Shown in pieces: positions 45,148-54,082 of a stretch of 64,000 bases of DNA. The first letter of the stretch is position 1; every line of letters begins with the position of its first letter. Below the pieces are notes generated by a model that was given only the letters and a program-made list of their open reading frames with translations, was not told the origin of the DNA and did no database searches. A program made the position numbers and the translations under genes. Source of the DNA: Candidatus Phyllobacterium onerii (lineage in GTDB: Bacteria > Pseudomonadota > Alphaproteobacteria > Rhizobiales > Rhizobiaceae); contig NZ_JAQMHX010000001.1 of assembly GCF_028331445.1 (NCBI RefSeq), forward strand, positions 124,001-188,000, in the 5' to 3' direction.

Positions 45148-45734
45148 GCTGCAGCATCCCGGTTGCGCCCTTTGACAGCTTTTGCCGGATTTCCAACGTA
45201 AATCGTCCATGGATCGAGCTTGCTGAAGGCAACTCCTCTGGCACCGAGCACCGCTCCCTCGCCAACGACGACCCCGGGTCCCACAAACGCTTCGGCTGCG
45301 ATCCAGGCATTGGATCCAATTGAAATGGACCTGCTCTTCAACGGAAATCCTGGATCATTAACGTCGTGGCTGCCCGTGCACAGATGAGAACGCTGTGACA
45401 CGATGGCGAAGTCCTCAAGCGTGATTTCCGCGACGTTATAGCAGATAACACCCGGTCCCATGGAGGCGTGCCGCCCCATGGCGAGGTTTCCGGGCCACCA
45501 TATCTTCACACTGCTCCGCACGATTGCCGTCGAATGAATGCGCGCGCCGAACCGCCGGAGGAGCCAGCCTCTCCACGGATATAAAAACGATGGCGTCCAG
45601 GCTGCAAGCAATATCCAGCAGATCGTCCAGAATAGTCTCATCAGTCGGAAGCGAAATGCAAACGTGGCACCGCCCAAGCGCGGCAGGGGCTGCGCCGTGC
45701 TGTCGAATGTTGGATCGCTGTAGCGTGATCGCAT
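45141..45734 (-). CDS. WcaF-like hexapeptide-repeat acetyltransferase
   Basis: 197 residues from ATG 45734, with GGAAAG 7 bases upstream. A hydrophobic stretch (about 30-50) precedes the left-handed beta-helix: VKIWWPGNLAMGRHASMGPGV, ITLEDFAIVSQRSHLCTGSHD (catalytic histidine), SISIGSNAWIAAEAFVGPGVVVGEGAVLGARG, and YVGNPAKAVKGR. It O-acetylates a sugar of the polysaccharide from acetyl-CoA. First listed of five minus-strand genes (45.1-49.7 kb) that form one operon with wecA-like first. Confidence 0.9.
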   Translation of the reverse strand: MRSRYSDPTFDSTAQPLPRLGGATFAFRFRLMRLFWTICWILLAAWTPSFLYPWRGWLLRRFGARIHSTAIVRSSVKIWWPGNLAMGRHASMGPGVICYNVAEITLEDFAIVSQRSHLCTGSHDVNDPGFPLKSRSISIGSNAWIAAEAFVGPGVVVGEGAVLGARGVAFSKLDPWTIYVGNPAKAVKGRNRDAAAQ

Positions 45735-45747
45735 AATATGACTTTCC

Positions 45748-47040
45748 TTATCGGGCCGTTGCCACGCCAAAGTTAGCAGGAAGCAACATTCCGCTCGAAT
45801 AGTACGGATGGAGATCTGGCGAACGACTCCGGCACCACGCCAATGTTGGTAGCAAGAATATCAGCATATGAACCCAGACGGTCAGGACCCAGTCCGTCTG
45901 GTGTGATATGGCATGAATGGCGGGTACGATCGAAAATATGTAGACGAGTTGCGCCGACATCTCTCCGCTCTTCGCCGAGGCCCACAAGCGGCTCATCAGA
46001 TAGGCGAGGAGAAGAAACTTCAGAGCGCCAAAATACCAGAAGGACTGAAACGCATCGGCCATACCCGTTTCAGTCGTACCTGTCAGCGGATCGTAATCGC
46101 GTGCCGCGACAGGCATTGTCATCATGAGTGACTCTTTGAACTTCGCTCCGACGAGCTGTGCTGGTACATAATTGAAGACCAGCCTGTTCCAGTGGAACTT
46201 GCCATAGTCGAAGTCCATCGTCTCTTCTGTGTGATGGAGGCGCCAAATGGCATTCCGCATTTCCGGACCACCATTTTTCAACAAATCATCGAAATTGGCG
46301 GCGACGTTGATTTGAGCGATGTCCTGCCACACGGGTGCCGAATTGGCCCTCGTAATCGTGCGATAATCACCCATGCTATTCAGCAGGACCGTACCGATAA
46401 GAACGCCCGCCAGCATGATGGTTCGCGGTATGACCCACCCCTTATAATACCAGAATGCCAGCGCAAAAATGATGATTAGCTCGACTGCTTCTGCGCGCTT
46501 TCCGGTAACGACAATCCGGTCGAAATAAAATATCAGATCGACGCCAATGATAAATGCAGCGGTCCACGAATAGCGGCGGGCAAAGCACAGAACGGCGATG
46601 GCCATGCCATAGCTCATGAATCGTGCGAAAAAGAGCCACGCGACCGGCGCGCCGCTGATCTGCACGCCAACCATCATCTCACCCGGCAACCGGCTGAGCT
46701 TGTAGTAAAAGTACGCGCCTGTGAGAGAAAGAAAAAAAGCCGCGATCAGCAGGCGTTTTTCATCGAAATCCCAGCGAAAAAAGGCAAAGGGCCGGGCGTT
46801 TGAAGACCATCCCAACCAGCACATTGAAAGACAAAGGATCGTGAAAGCGATCGTCTTCGCATACCCGCCTTCCGGAAGAAAACGATCATCCGCCAGTGCC
46901 GGAATCTGTGGCAGAATGAAAGCGAAAGTGATCACGCCCACCGGAAAAGGAAACTGATAGATGCGTTCGGGCTTCAGCATGCCCCACAGGAGTAGCATGA
47001 GCACCGTTCCCAGCATTAGCCATGTCAGAAGCCAGTTCAT
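45748..47040 (-). CDS. Polymerase-like polytopic membrane protein (Wzy candidate)
   Basis: 430 residues from ATG 47040, with GGAGG 7 bases upstream and an ATGA overlap with the YdcF gene. About 10-12 hydrophobic helices with a long periplasmic loop between about 270 and 340 (WQDIAQINVAANFDDLLKNG onwards), the pattern of Wzy O-antigen/exopolysaccharide polymerases. Wzy sequences are poorly conserved, so the assignment rests on topology and on being the only such gene in the locus. It would join repeat units on the periplasmic face. Confidence 0.72.
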   Translation of the reverse strand: MNWLLTWLMLGTVLMLLLWGMLKPERIYQFPFPVGVITFAFILPQIPALADDRFLPEGGYAKTIAFTILCLSMCWLGWSSNARPFAFFRWDFDEKRLLIAAFFLSLTGAYFYYKLSRLPGEMMVGVQISGAPVAWLFFARFMSYGMAIAVLCFARRYSWTAAFIIGVDLIFYFDRIVVTGKRAEAVELIIIFALAFWYYKGWVIPRTIMLAGVLIGTVLLNSMGDYRTITRANSAPVWQDIAQINVAANFDDLLKNGGPEMRNAIWRLHHTEETMDFDYGKFHWNRLVFNYVPAQLVGAKFKESLMMTMPVAARDYDPLTGTTETGMADAFQSFWYFGALKFLLLAYLMSRLWASAKSGEMSAQLVYIFSIVPAIHAISHQTDWVLTVWVHMLIFLLPTLAWCRSRSPDLHPYYSSGMLLPANFGVATAR

Positions 47041-47711
47041 GTTCTCGCCTCCCGCGACGGGAATGGCGCCGGAATGCGGGTGGATTCCAGGCCGAGAAAA
47101 TGGCGAATGGCGTACCAAACCGTCTTTGGATACTCTTTCACGATCTGAATTCCATCGGGACCAAATGCGACCTTCTCGAGTGGCTGGCGTGGTTCCACTG
47201 GAACCGACATCCAGCGGATATCTTCGGACGCAGCCTCAAAACTCGCTATGGCTCGGCGCGAGTGATACCAGCTCGTCACGAGAACGGCGCTGCGGACATT
47301 CATTTGCTTGAGGATCGGTGATGTGAAAAGCGCATTCTCCCAAGTCGTTCCCGATTGGCACTCGACGGCAATGGCGCTTCTGTCGACCCCTTGGTCGATC
47401 ATTGCCTCCCGTATCCAGTAACAGTCGCCATCACCGCTGACCAAGACCCTTGGCGCGACACCCGTCTGCCACAAGCCTGCAGCTCTGGTGGCCCGTGAGG
47501 GACCATCTCCGCCAAGAACGACGATCACGTCTGCTTTGCCGATTGGATCGCGAATCGTCAGCAGCGGGTCGGCGAGGAAAAGCGCCAAGGGGGCGGCGGA
47601 TATCGCCAGCACCGCGGCGAGACCAAGGCCGGCGAAGAACCACTTGCGCGATCGCTTGCGAGCGCGCCGTTGCCGAATGTTCAATCCAGGGTGGGTTTGG
47701 GCACGTGTCAT
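47037..47711 (-). CDS. YdcF/SanA family (DUF218) protein
   Basis: 224 residues. A basic N-terminus is followed by one membrane helix (about 25-47), then a DUF218 domain: ADVIVVLGGDGPSRATRAAGLWQ, RVLVSGDGDCYWIREAMID, GTTWENALFTSPILK and AVLVTSWYHSRRAIASF. The family is envelope-associated with unknown chemistry; it has been linked to peptidoglycan and polysaccharide maintenance. ATGA overlaps on both sides place it firmly in the operon. Confidence 0.86.
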   Translation of the reverse strand: MTRAQTHPGLNIRQRRARKRSRKWFFAGLGLAAVLAISAAPLALFLADPLLTIRDPIGKADVIVVLGGDGPSRATRAAGLWQTGVAPRVLVSGDGDCYWIREAMIDQGVDRSAIAVECQSGTTWENALFTSPILKQMNVRSAVLVTSWYHSRRAIASFEAASEDIRWMSVPVEPRQPLEKVAFGPDGIQIVKEYPKTVWYAIRHFLGLESTRIPAPFPSREART

Positions 47712-48541
47712 ACGGAAAGGCCGAGTTCTCGCCGCTGCAATTCTCTCATCTTGATAACGATCATGTATTCATATGACGCGATGAGCCGGCAGTAGTGATA
47801 GCCTTGCCAGCCGTCGAGGAAACCGCCGCGGAGAAAATACATATAGGCGAATCTGGCAGCCGGACGAAATGGCAGGCGGTACGAGAACTCCTTGAGTGCA
47901 CGCCGTCTGGCCTCTGGCGTAGCACTGAAGAAAGAAGTCCACGGAATTTTCTTGCTGCGCAGAATCTGCAGGGACTCGCGCGCCTCGAAACCCGAATAGC
48001 GGTTATGCTTGTCGAACCAGGCGGTCATTCCCTTGTTGAAACTGTAGTGAACGAAATGCGACTGCAGACGCCCGGTCGGACCATCGCCAACGGGACGCGA
48101 ATGGCATTCGCGCTCATACTGGATACGTTCCGGTCGGGCGAGGCGCGTAATCCACGTGGGATAAAGGCTGCTATGCTTGATCCAGCGACCCATGAACATG
48201 TTCTTGTAGCGAGCGCTGAACATTGCTTCGGGCCTGTCCGGATCCTCAGCGATCGCCAGCATTTCGTCGCGCAGGTCCTCGGGAGTGATCTCATCAGCGT
48301 CGGGCATATAGACCCATTTGTGCTTGAATTCGATTTCCTTCAGTCCATACATGCGCTGTTTTGTTTCGGTCTCATACTTGTGTTGATAGACGCGCGCGCC
48401 GGCGGCCTTGGCAATTTCGAGGGTTCTATCGGTACTATACGAATCCAGCACAACGATATCGTCGCACCATGTCAGCGATGCCAAACATGCCGGCAAGCTC
48501 TCTTCTTCATTCAAGGTCATGATCAGGACGGATATTGACAA
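47708..48541 (-). CDS. Family 2 glycosyltransferase, KdtX/WaaE type
   Basis: 277 residues from TTG 48541, where GGAG lies 7 bases upstream; GTG 48556 is possible but lacks a ribosome site. ISVLIMTLNEEESLPACLASL, DIVVLDSYSTDRTLEIAKAAG, KHKWVYMPDADEITPEDLRDEM (D-A-D metal site) and the C-terminal RFAYMYFLRGGFLDGWQGYHYC are characteristic of the WaaE/KdtX-like branch, which adds glucose or similar to lipopolysaccharide core or exopolysaccharide. Ends by ATGA into the YdcF gene. Confidence 0.88.
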   Translation of the reverse strand: MSISVLIMTLNEEESLPACLASLTWCDDIVVLDSYSTDRTLEIAKAAGARVYQHKYETETKQRMYGLKEIEFKHKWVYMPDADEITPEDLRDEMLAIAEDPDRPEAMFSARYKNMFMGRWIKHSSLYPTWITRLARPERIQYERECHSRPVGDGPTGRLQSHFVHYSFNKGMTAWFDKHNRYSGFEARESLQILRSKKIPWTSFFSATPEARRRALKEFSYRLPFRPAARFAYMYFLRGGFLDGWQGYHYCRLIASYEYMIVIKMRELQRRELGLSV

Positions 48542-48567
48542 GGGATTACTCCACACTTTTGGCTAGC

Positions 48568-49743
48568 TTAAACGGCATCTGAAAACATGCCGGCGTTATT
48601 GTTGGCACTAGGCGGCTGAGGCGTATGGGCCATGCCTATTTCGGCGCGAATCGGGGCAGGCGGCATCGGGTTCAACTGGGCGACGGCGGCAGAACGAGAC
48701 TGTTCCACCCAATCTGTGCCCGTCTCGCTCGAGAGAAACACGAAGGCGGAATGCGCTGCGAGTGGTATCAGCAGGGCAACCGTCATCAGATAGTTCGAAG
48801 CTTCGATAATGATGCCGAAGCATCCGATCGCACCGCAGAGCGCCGATGCTGCAAGAATGATATTGGTCGTCGTCCGTGGCGAAATCGACCTGTCGAGCAA
48901 GAGATGATGGAGGTGCGAGCGATCAGCCGCCAATGGACTGCGGCCCGCATAAAGTCGCCGGACAATTAGGCTGAGCGTATCGATCACGGGAATTGCGACG
49001 ATCCAAAGGAGTACGGAAAACGCAATGTGTGTATGGGTTGACAAGCGGATTATCAAATAGGCGATGGCAGCGCCCAGCGTCGTGCTGCCGGCATCTCCCA
49101 GAAATATCTTGGCACGCGCGATCCAGGGGCTGCGCATATTGAATGCAAGGAAACCGCTGACGGCAGCCAACAGAACGACGATCGGCAGCACCAATTCGCC
49201 CGCGCCTTTCCATCCCGCGACCACAGCGAGCCAGAAAAGAGCCACGGCCGCACTCCCGCCCGCCAAACCATCTATGCCATCGATCATGTTCCAGGAGTTG
49301 ATCAGGCCAACTACGAACAAAATAGCCACGACCGTAAGGAGCAGGAAGGATATATCGAGAAGGGCAGGCGGAAGTGCGATACCGGTCACAATGGTCGATC
49401 CTGACAGAGGATTGACCAGTATAATTGCTGCAACAAATTGCGCGGCGAGGCGCTTCGTTGCCGAGAGTTCGCTACGATCGTCGATCACGCCCACAATAAT
49501 CGTGATGAGGAGGCCGACCCAGAAGTTCAGGGCGAGTAGCGGCTCATTTCCCTGAACGAGCATGACCATTGCGAAGGCGGCGAATATCGCGATTCCACCG
49601 CAAAGCGGCACGACGCCATCATGCAATTTTCTCCTGTCAGGATAATCGACGAGAGAACAGGCGTGCGACACCTTCTTCAAAACAACGATCAGCAAGGCAC
49701 TGACTGCCATAGCTGCTAGACAATTGGTGATCCAAACAAACAA
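48568..49743 (-). CDS. WecA/MraY-like undecaprenyl-phosphate sugar-1-phosphate transferase
   Basis: 391 residues from TTG 49743, where GGAGG lies 6 bases upstream; ATG 49779 is further off and lacks support. About 11 membrane helices. Catalytic motifs are VVGLINSWNMIDGIDGLAGG (N-x-x-N-x-x-D-G-x-D-G), GVIDDRSEL, IFLGDAGSTTLG and the cytosolic R-S-H-L-H-H-L-L-L-D (H-x-H-H). It moves a sugar 1-phosphate from a UDP sugar to undecaprenyl phosphate, so it is the likely initiating enzyme of the polysaccharide. First gene of the minus-strand operon. Confidence 0.9.
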   Translation of the reverse strand: MFVWITNCLAAMAVSALLIVVLKKVSHACSLVDYPDRRKLHDGVVPLCGGIAIFAAFAMVMLVQGNEPLLALNFWVGLLITIIVGVIDDRSELSATKRLAAQFVAAIILVNPLSGSTIVTGIALPPALLDISFLLLTVVAILFVVGLINSWNMIDGIDGLAGGSAAVALFWLAVVAGWKGAGELVLPIVVLLAAVSGFLAFNMRSPWIARAKIFLGDAGSTTLGAAIAYLIIRLSTHTHIAFSVLLWIVAIPVIDTLSLIVRRLYAGRSPLAADRSHLHHLLLDRSISPRTTTNIILAASALCGAIGCFGIIIEASNYLMTVALLIPLAAHSAFVFLSSETGTDWVEQSRSAAVAQLNPMPPAPIRAEIGMAHTPQPPSANNNAGMFSDAV

Positions 49744-50129
49744 GACACACCTCCAGCTGATTGTGCATCCCTCGTGCAAGATGTTTTCACCTCGTCACGG
49801 CCGTACGGAATGCTTTTCATGGAGAATACCGCTGCCATTCACGCGGCACCATTTAGGAGAAGTGAGAAGCAGTTCCTCCTGAAGGATGAGCCCCGCTGTG
49901 TCCCTTTGGACTAATAGAATCGCGCGTATAAAGGGCTATTCTGGGTAAATTGGGTACTGTCAGGCTGCCATCGTTACTCCGTGTCACGGTCGCGTCACGT
50001 TTGGTTACATAGCCTTGCTGATCCGCAAGTATTTGCAGCATAAAACAGAATTGAAGTAGCCTTTCAAAAATTCCTTTCGAAATAAGACAAGTACAAGGGG
50101 AATACTTCTTTCACCAGGTGGCGTAGGGT
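49744..50129. other. Divergent intergenic region with the conserved GTCACG element
   Basis: 386 bp between the wecA-like gene and the LuxR regulator. The only structured element seen is the two-half-site motif at 49982-49999. No small gene seen. Confidence 0.5.
49982..49999 (+). promoter_or_regulatory. Two-half-site element upstream of LuxR paralogue A
   Basis: TGTCACGGTCGCGTCACG: direct half-sites GTCACG (49983-49988 and 49994-49999) with an 11-bp period, i.e. one helical turn, 131 bp before the start codon at 50130. The same element with 16 of 18 bases identical lies upstream of paralogue B (59538-59555, minus strand). A third, weaker copy lies at 56847-56863. This is a strong candidate operator. 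Confidence 0.6.
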
Positions 50130-50918
50130 ATGAACATGAGTGTAACAGTTGCGCGTATGGGAACTGACCTTATTCAGCAAGGATCCCCGGTTGACGGCGG
50201 ATCGAAATTCCGTGGTGGCATATTTATTCATGCCGAGGCCGGAGTTGTTTTCCAGGGGTTGATGCAATCTCTCGAAAGAACCTTCCCGGATATTCAGGTC
50301 AGCCTCTCGAATAACGTTGGGGACACGGGCACACCCGATCCCAATGTAGGCCTTGTGCTGCTTCACGCCGACTTTGCTTCTGACGTGGTCGACTGCATTG
50401 CCCGTTGCAAAATGCGCTTCCCGAATGCATCGGTTACGCTGATGATCGATGAGAACAGCCCTTCCACCCAGGAACTCACCGGTCTTTTTGACAGCAAAAC
50501 CATCCAGGGCCTTCTGCCCTTCAGCTTGAAACTTGATGTTTGGCTCGCGGTCGTCTGGCTATTGCTTAACGGGGGCGATTATTATCCCTCCACCATCATC
50601 CGTTCGATGGAAAAGTCACCCAGCGTGTCTGGTAAGGTACCGCAGCTCTATACTCAGCCAGATAGTGCTTCCAACAGGGCATGGCCCGTTAAAACGCTGA
50701 CATTGCGGGAACACGAGATCCTGCAGCTTTTGTCGGAAGGCCTGCAGAACAAGATCATTGCAGATCGCCTCACTCTCTCGATCCACACGGTCAAGGTTCA
50801 TGTGCATAATCTGATCCGCAAGTTGCGGGCGCACAACCGCACGCAAGCGACGGCGATCTATCGCAACAGCATGAACCATCATGGAATGAAACCGTTCGAC
50901 ACAACGGTTGTGCACTGA
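50130..50918 (+). CDS. LuxR-family regulator with degenerate receiver (paralogue A)
   Basis: 262 residues. A receiver-like domain spans about 28-145 (FRGGIFIHAEAGVVFQGLMQSL; the phosphoacceptor position reads V-L-L-H-A-D, the lysine position Q-G-L-L-P-F), so it is probably phosphorylation-independent. The C-terminal helix-turn-helix (about 190-250) has REHEILQLLSEGLQNKIIAD and HTVKVHVHNLIRKLRAHNRT. Most residues match paralogue B at 58575-59384, and a shared promoter motif suggests they control each other or share an activator. Lies between the polysaccharide locus and the RiPP block. Confidence 0.88.
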   Translation: MNMSVTVARMGTDLIQQGSPVDGGSKFRGGIFIHAEAGVVFQGLMQSLERTFPDIQVSLSNNVGDTGTPDPNVGLVLLHADFASDVVDCIARCKMRFPNASVTLMIDENSPSTQELTGLFDSKTIQGLLPFSLKLDVWLAVVWLLLNGGDYYPSTIIRSMEKSPSVSGKVPQLYTQPDSASNRAWPVKTLTLREHEILQLLSEGLQNKIIADRLTLSIHTVKVHVHNLIRKLRAHNRTQATAIYRNSMNHHGMKPFDTTVVH

Positions 50919-51007
50919 CCCAACGGTCAGTCCAACTACCTCTAATGCAGGTCTTCTACCTCAAATTGGCGGCTTGTACGGTCTTATACCGGATGTAAGA
51001 TCATAGC

Positions 51008-51256
51008 ATGACGCTATTCCAGCCACATAGATTCGATGATCAATCGAACAGAACCAACGAATGCAAGAACGCCCTCCGGGCAGCATTTGAGGAACTGGTG
51101 GATGACGCGTTGACCGCCGGTTGGGACAGGTATGAGGTTTCCCTCGCTTTGTCCGAACTTGGCGAACAGCTGGTCCAGGCCACAGCTGAGAGCGCCGGTT
51201 CGGAAGCCGACATCGCGATCGCCAAAGCCATATTCGAAATCAAGCGCGCGTTCTAA
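51008..51256 (+). CDS. Small conserved hypothetical protein (82 aa)
   Basis: 82 residues, mildly acidic, helical by eye: ALRAAFEELVDDALTAGWDRYEVSLALSELGEQLVQA. No cysteine, no signal peptide, no membrane segment. Follows the LuxR gene by 89 bp on the same strand. I do not recognise a family; similar short helical proteins are common in Hyphomicrobiales. Confidence 0.65.
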   Translation: MTLFQPHRFDDQSNRTNECKNALRAAFEELVDDALTAGWDRYEVSLALSELGEQLVQATAESAGSEADIAIAKAIFEIKRAF

Positions 51257-51672
51257 AAGACCATTGGAAATGGATCAGCGGCCATCATGACTATTGCATG
51301 ACAGTGCTTTCATTCTCTTATATTTCTCCACTTGAATTTCTCTTGTGTATAGCTTTTTGAATATTGCGATCTGTAGTATTTTAGTGACTCAATCGAATTT
51401 ATTATTTACTAATCAGTTCTCTTCGGAATGACCGCAGCCATGGCCGCGTGAGGAGGGAAATTGACGGCAAACTCTCGAATTTCAGCGCTTTATCGGGTCA
51501 TTGCGCTTGCCATGAGGAGTGCCTTAATCCATAGTTATTAGACTTTATGCTAATACTCCCTCTAGTGAACTATTTGAAGCTATAGTAGAGTTAATGGCAA
51601 GACAGAACGGCATTTATCGGTTGACAGGGTTACGTATTCAGAAAATCAAATAAAACCCGGGGTTTAGGCGGA
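51257..51672. other. AT-rich intergenic region before the BTAD/TPR regulator
   Basis: 416 bp of clearly lower GC than the genes around it. No ORF, dyad or copy of the GTCACG element seen. It should contain the promoter of the regulator gene. Confidence 0.35.
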
Positions 51673-53697
51673 ATGAAGCTGGCGGTTTTTGGAGAGGCAA
51701 CTGTTAGTCTGGGCGGGCAACTCGTCCCGCGCGTACCCGCGAATTTTCTTCGCATAATCGTCTATCTGCTTCTCGAGAGTTCCAATCATTCCGTTTCCCG
51801 CGGAAAGCTTTCTCAGGTTTTCTGGTCCGATACGGATCAGGCCCATGCTTCCATGAATCTGCGCCAGAGCCTGGCGCGCATCCGTAAATTTCAGGAACAG
51901 TACGGCCTCAACCTTGTCCAGGGCGACGCCACATATGTCTATCTTAACCTGTCGCAGGTGAGAGCAGAGCTGCTCAGCATCGATCTTCTTGAGTATCTGG
52001 AGTTTGCGCAGTTGGGCGATATAGAGTCTGTCCTCAGCCTTGCCGGCCTTTATACTGGCGATCTGCTCGCACATAACGAGCCACAGAATTCCGATTTCGA
52101 TGAATGGCTGGATGTCCAGCGCGTCAAGCTGCGCGATGATCTGATCACGACGCTCTTGAGGATGGTCAACCAGCCGGTTGGCGTCAGCATCGACGAAAAG
52201 CGCCAATGCGCCCGCAAGCTGATCGAGATCGATCCCTATCAGGAGGTCGGCTATCGCACTTTGATGCAGACCGCATCGCAACTGGGTTTGATCGCGAAGG
52301 TCGAGCGAACATTCCGCGAATGCGCCAAGAAGCTCCGTGACGACCTCGATGTCGATCCGGAAGAAGAAACGATCGAGCTTTACCAGAAACTGCTGCCCAA
52401 ACTTTCACCAGCGACAACGCGAGCCCTTATCCTGCCGCAGCCGGCTCCTCCGCTCGTTGCCAATGGCGTGGAAATCCAGACCCCGCAATCAATCCTGGCG
52501 ACAACCCAGCTTGAGCAGAACAAAAGGGCTGGCCTGCCGCGAGTCATGGTCCTTTATATGCCGCACAATGCAGCGGATCCGATGGAGCAGCTTGCAGCCT
52601 CGCTCGTAGACGATATTACCATCGGGCTTTGCCGTCTGCGTACGCTGTCGGTTGTTGCGCCCTATACATCGAAGAGGGTCGTCTCCGAATCTCCCATTGA
52701 CAGTTTCGAAGGGCTGAATGCGCAATTCGGAGTCAACTATGCCGTCGACAGCAAGATCGTGCGCCGCGATGGTTTCTGTTTCCTGTCGGTGAAATTGGTC
52801 GATGTTGCTACGCAGGAAATCGTCTGGGCCGAAAAGCAGAAGTTCGATTATGTCCTGCCCGAGCAGCAATACCGCCAGCTGTCGATCCGCATCATACTCT
52901 CCGTTGTTTCGGTCATCGAGAAGTCCGAACTCGACCGCTACAACAAGCTTTACCAGGACCCGAATGCTTACTACTGGTATCTCATAGGCAAGAAGGAAAT
53001 AGACAAGTTCGACCTCCCCAAATTGCATCAATCGCGCCAGGCCTTCAAGAATGCCCTGACGGCTTCGCCAGATTTCGTGCCGGCTTTAAGTGGCATCGCG
53101 CGAACGATGCAGAAGGAATGGTTGATGCGTGCTCGAAGCGAGAAGGATATCCTGCTTGAGGGTGAGCAGATCGCCAAGCGTGCCGCACCAGCCGACCCGG
53201 ATGATGAACGGCCTTTGCGCGAACTTGGCACCATCAGCATGTATCTTGGTAAATTCGACGACAGTCTCGAATATTTCGACCAGGGCGAGTCCATTAATCC
53301 GCAGCACGCCGATCTCTTGGCCGACTATGCTGACGCACTCAACCACTACGGCTATCTCGAGCTGTCATTTGAGAAGATTGAGCAGGCCATCGCTTTGAAC
53401 CCGTTGGCCCCTGACTACTATTATTGGGTAGGCGCGGGCACGCTTCACGACCTCGACCGGTACTCTGAGGCCATCGACTTTATACAGCGCATGCAGAACC
53501 CGCGCGTTGCTGCGCGTCCTATGGCAGCCTGCTGGGCCATGCTTGGCGAAAAAGAGAAAGCGTTCGAATGCAGAGATCAAGCACTAGAGGACAATCCAAA
53601 CTTTAGAATTGATGACTGGATCAAGGGCATGTGCCTGAGAGTTCCGGAACAGCGTCAGAAATACGAAGACTCGCTCCGGGAAGCAGGTTTTCAATAA
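51673..53697 (+). CDS. SARP-like activator: wHTH + BTAD + TolB-like + TPR
   Basis: 674 residues. An OmpR-type winged helix lies at about 1-95 (FLRIIVYLLLESSNHSVSRGKLSQVFW), a bacterial transcriptional activation (BTAD) helical domain at about 100-245 (LAGLYTGDLL, DPYQEVGYRTLMQTASQLG, DDLDVDPEEETIELYQKLL), a TolB-like domain at about 290-425 (TIGLCRLRTLSVVAPYTSKR, FGVNYAVDSKIVRRDGF), then tetratricopeptide repeats to the end. SARP-like regulators activate biosynthetic clusters. It sits 37 bp before the first precursor gene and is the obvious candidate activator of the RiPP block. Confidence 0.88.
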   Translation: MKLAVFGEATVSLGGQLVPRVPANFLRIIVYLLLESSNHSVSRGKLSQVFWSDTDQAHASMNLRQSLARIRKFQEQYGLNLVQGDATYVYLNLSQVRAELLSIDLLEYLEFAQLGDIESVLSLAGLYTGDLLAHNEPQNSDFDEWLDVQRVKLRDDLITTLLRMVNQPVGVSIDEKRQCARKLIEIDPYQEVGYRTLMQTASQLGLIAKVERTFRECAKKLRDDLDVDPEEETIELYQKLLPKLSPATTRALILPQPAPPLVANGVEIQTPQSILATTQLEQNKRAGLPRVMVLYMPHNAADPMEQLAASLVDDITIGLCRLRTLSVVAPYTSKRVVSESPIDSFEGLNAQFGVNYAVDSKIVRRDGFCFLSVKLVDVATQEIVWAEKQKFDYVLPEQQYRQLSIRIILSVVSVIEKSELDRYNKLYQDPNAYYWYLIGKKEIDKFDLPKLHQSRQAFKNALTASPDFVPALSGIARTMQKEWLMRARSEKDILLEGEQIAKRAAPADPDDERPLRELGTISMYLGKFDDSLEYFDQGESINPQHADLLADYADALNHYGYLELSFEKIEQAIALNPLAPDYYYWVGAGTLHDLDRYSEAIDFIQRMQNPRVAARPMAACWAMLGEKEKAFECRDQALEDNPNFRIDDWIKGMCLRVPEQRQKYEDSLREAGFQ

Positions 53698-53734
53698 TCA
53701 GCAACATTCGAACTTCAAGTAAAGGGACCATACT

Positions 53735-53977
53735 ATGGCGAAATATTTTATCCTCGGCGAAGCCGGGCAGGCTGAGCTTTGGCTGGTTGACGTGGAAAAT
53801 GGGACAGTTGTGCCGGCGGCGGGAGCCGGCGACGCTGGTTTGGTCAAGGTCATTGAGACCGCAAGAAAGCAAGGAATAACGACCATAAAAGGTGTGGATG
53901 TTGCGATTGCGACCAATAATAGATCCGATAGCGCAACGAAATCGCATATTGTTGATCCAGCCCCAGTTAAAAAGTAA
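53735..53977 (+). CDS. RiPP precursor candidate with one core segment (80 aa)
   Basis: 80 residues, not previously recognised by me as a family. The leader-like N-terminus MAKYFILGEAGQAELWLVDV matches the next gene (MATFYILNDPETNALWLVDS) position by position, and the last 18 residues, RSDSATKSHIVDPAPVKK, resemble one repeat of that gene (R-S-D-x ... [RS]-x-H ... P-x-V). No cysteine. It begins 37 bp after the SARP-like regulator. With YcaO and TfuA downstream this is a candidate single-core substrate. Confidence 0.72.
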   Translation: MAKYFILGEAGQAELWLVDVENGTVVPAAGAGDAGLVKVIETARKQGITTIKGVDVAIATNNRSDSATKSHIVDPAPVKK

Positions 53978-54082
53978 GTTAAATTTTGAGAAAAAGGGGT
54001 CGTTTTCATACTTCTTCTTGATCTAAAATAAAATCGTCATACGTTCGCCATGTGGGCTCTCCTTCATAGAAAGGTTATTCGC

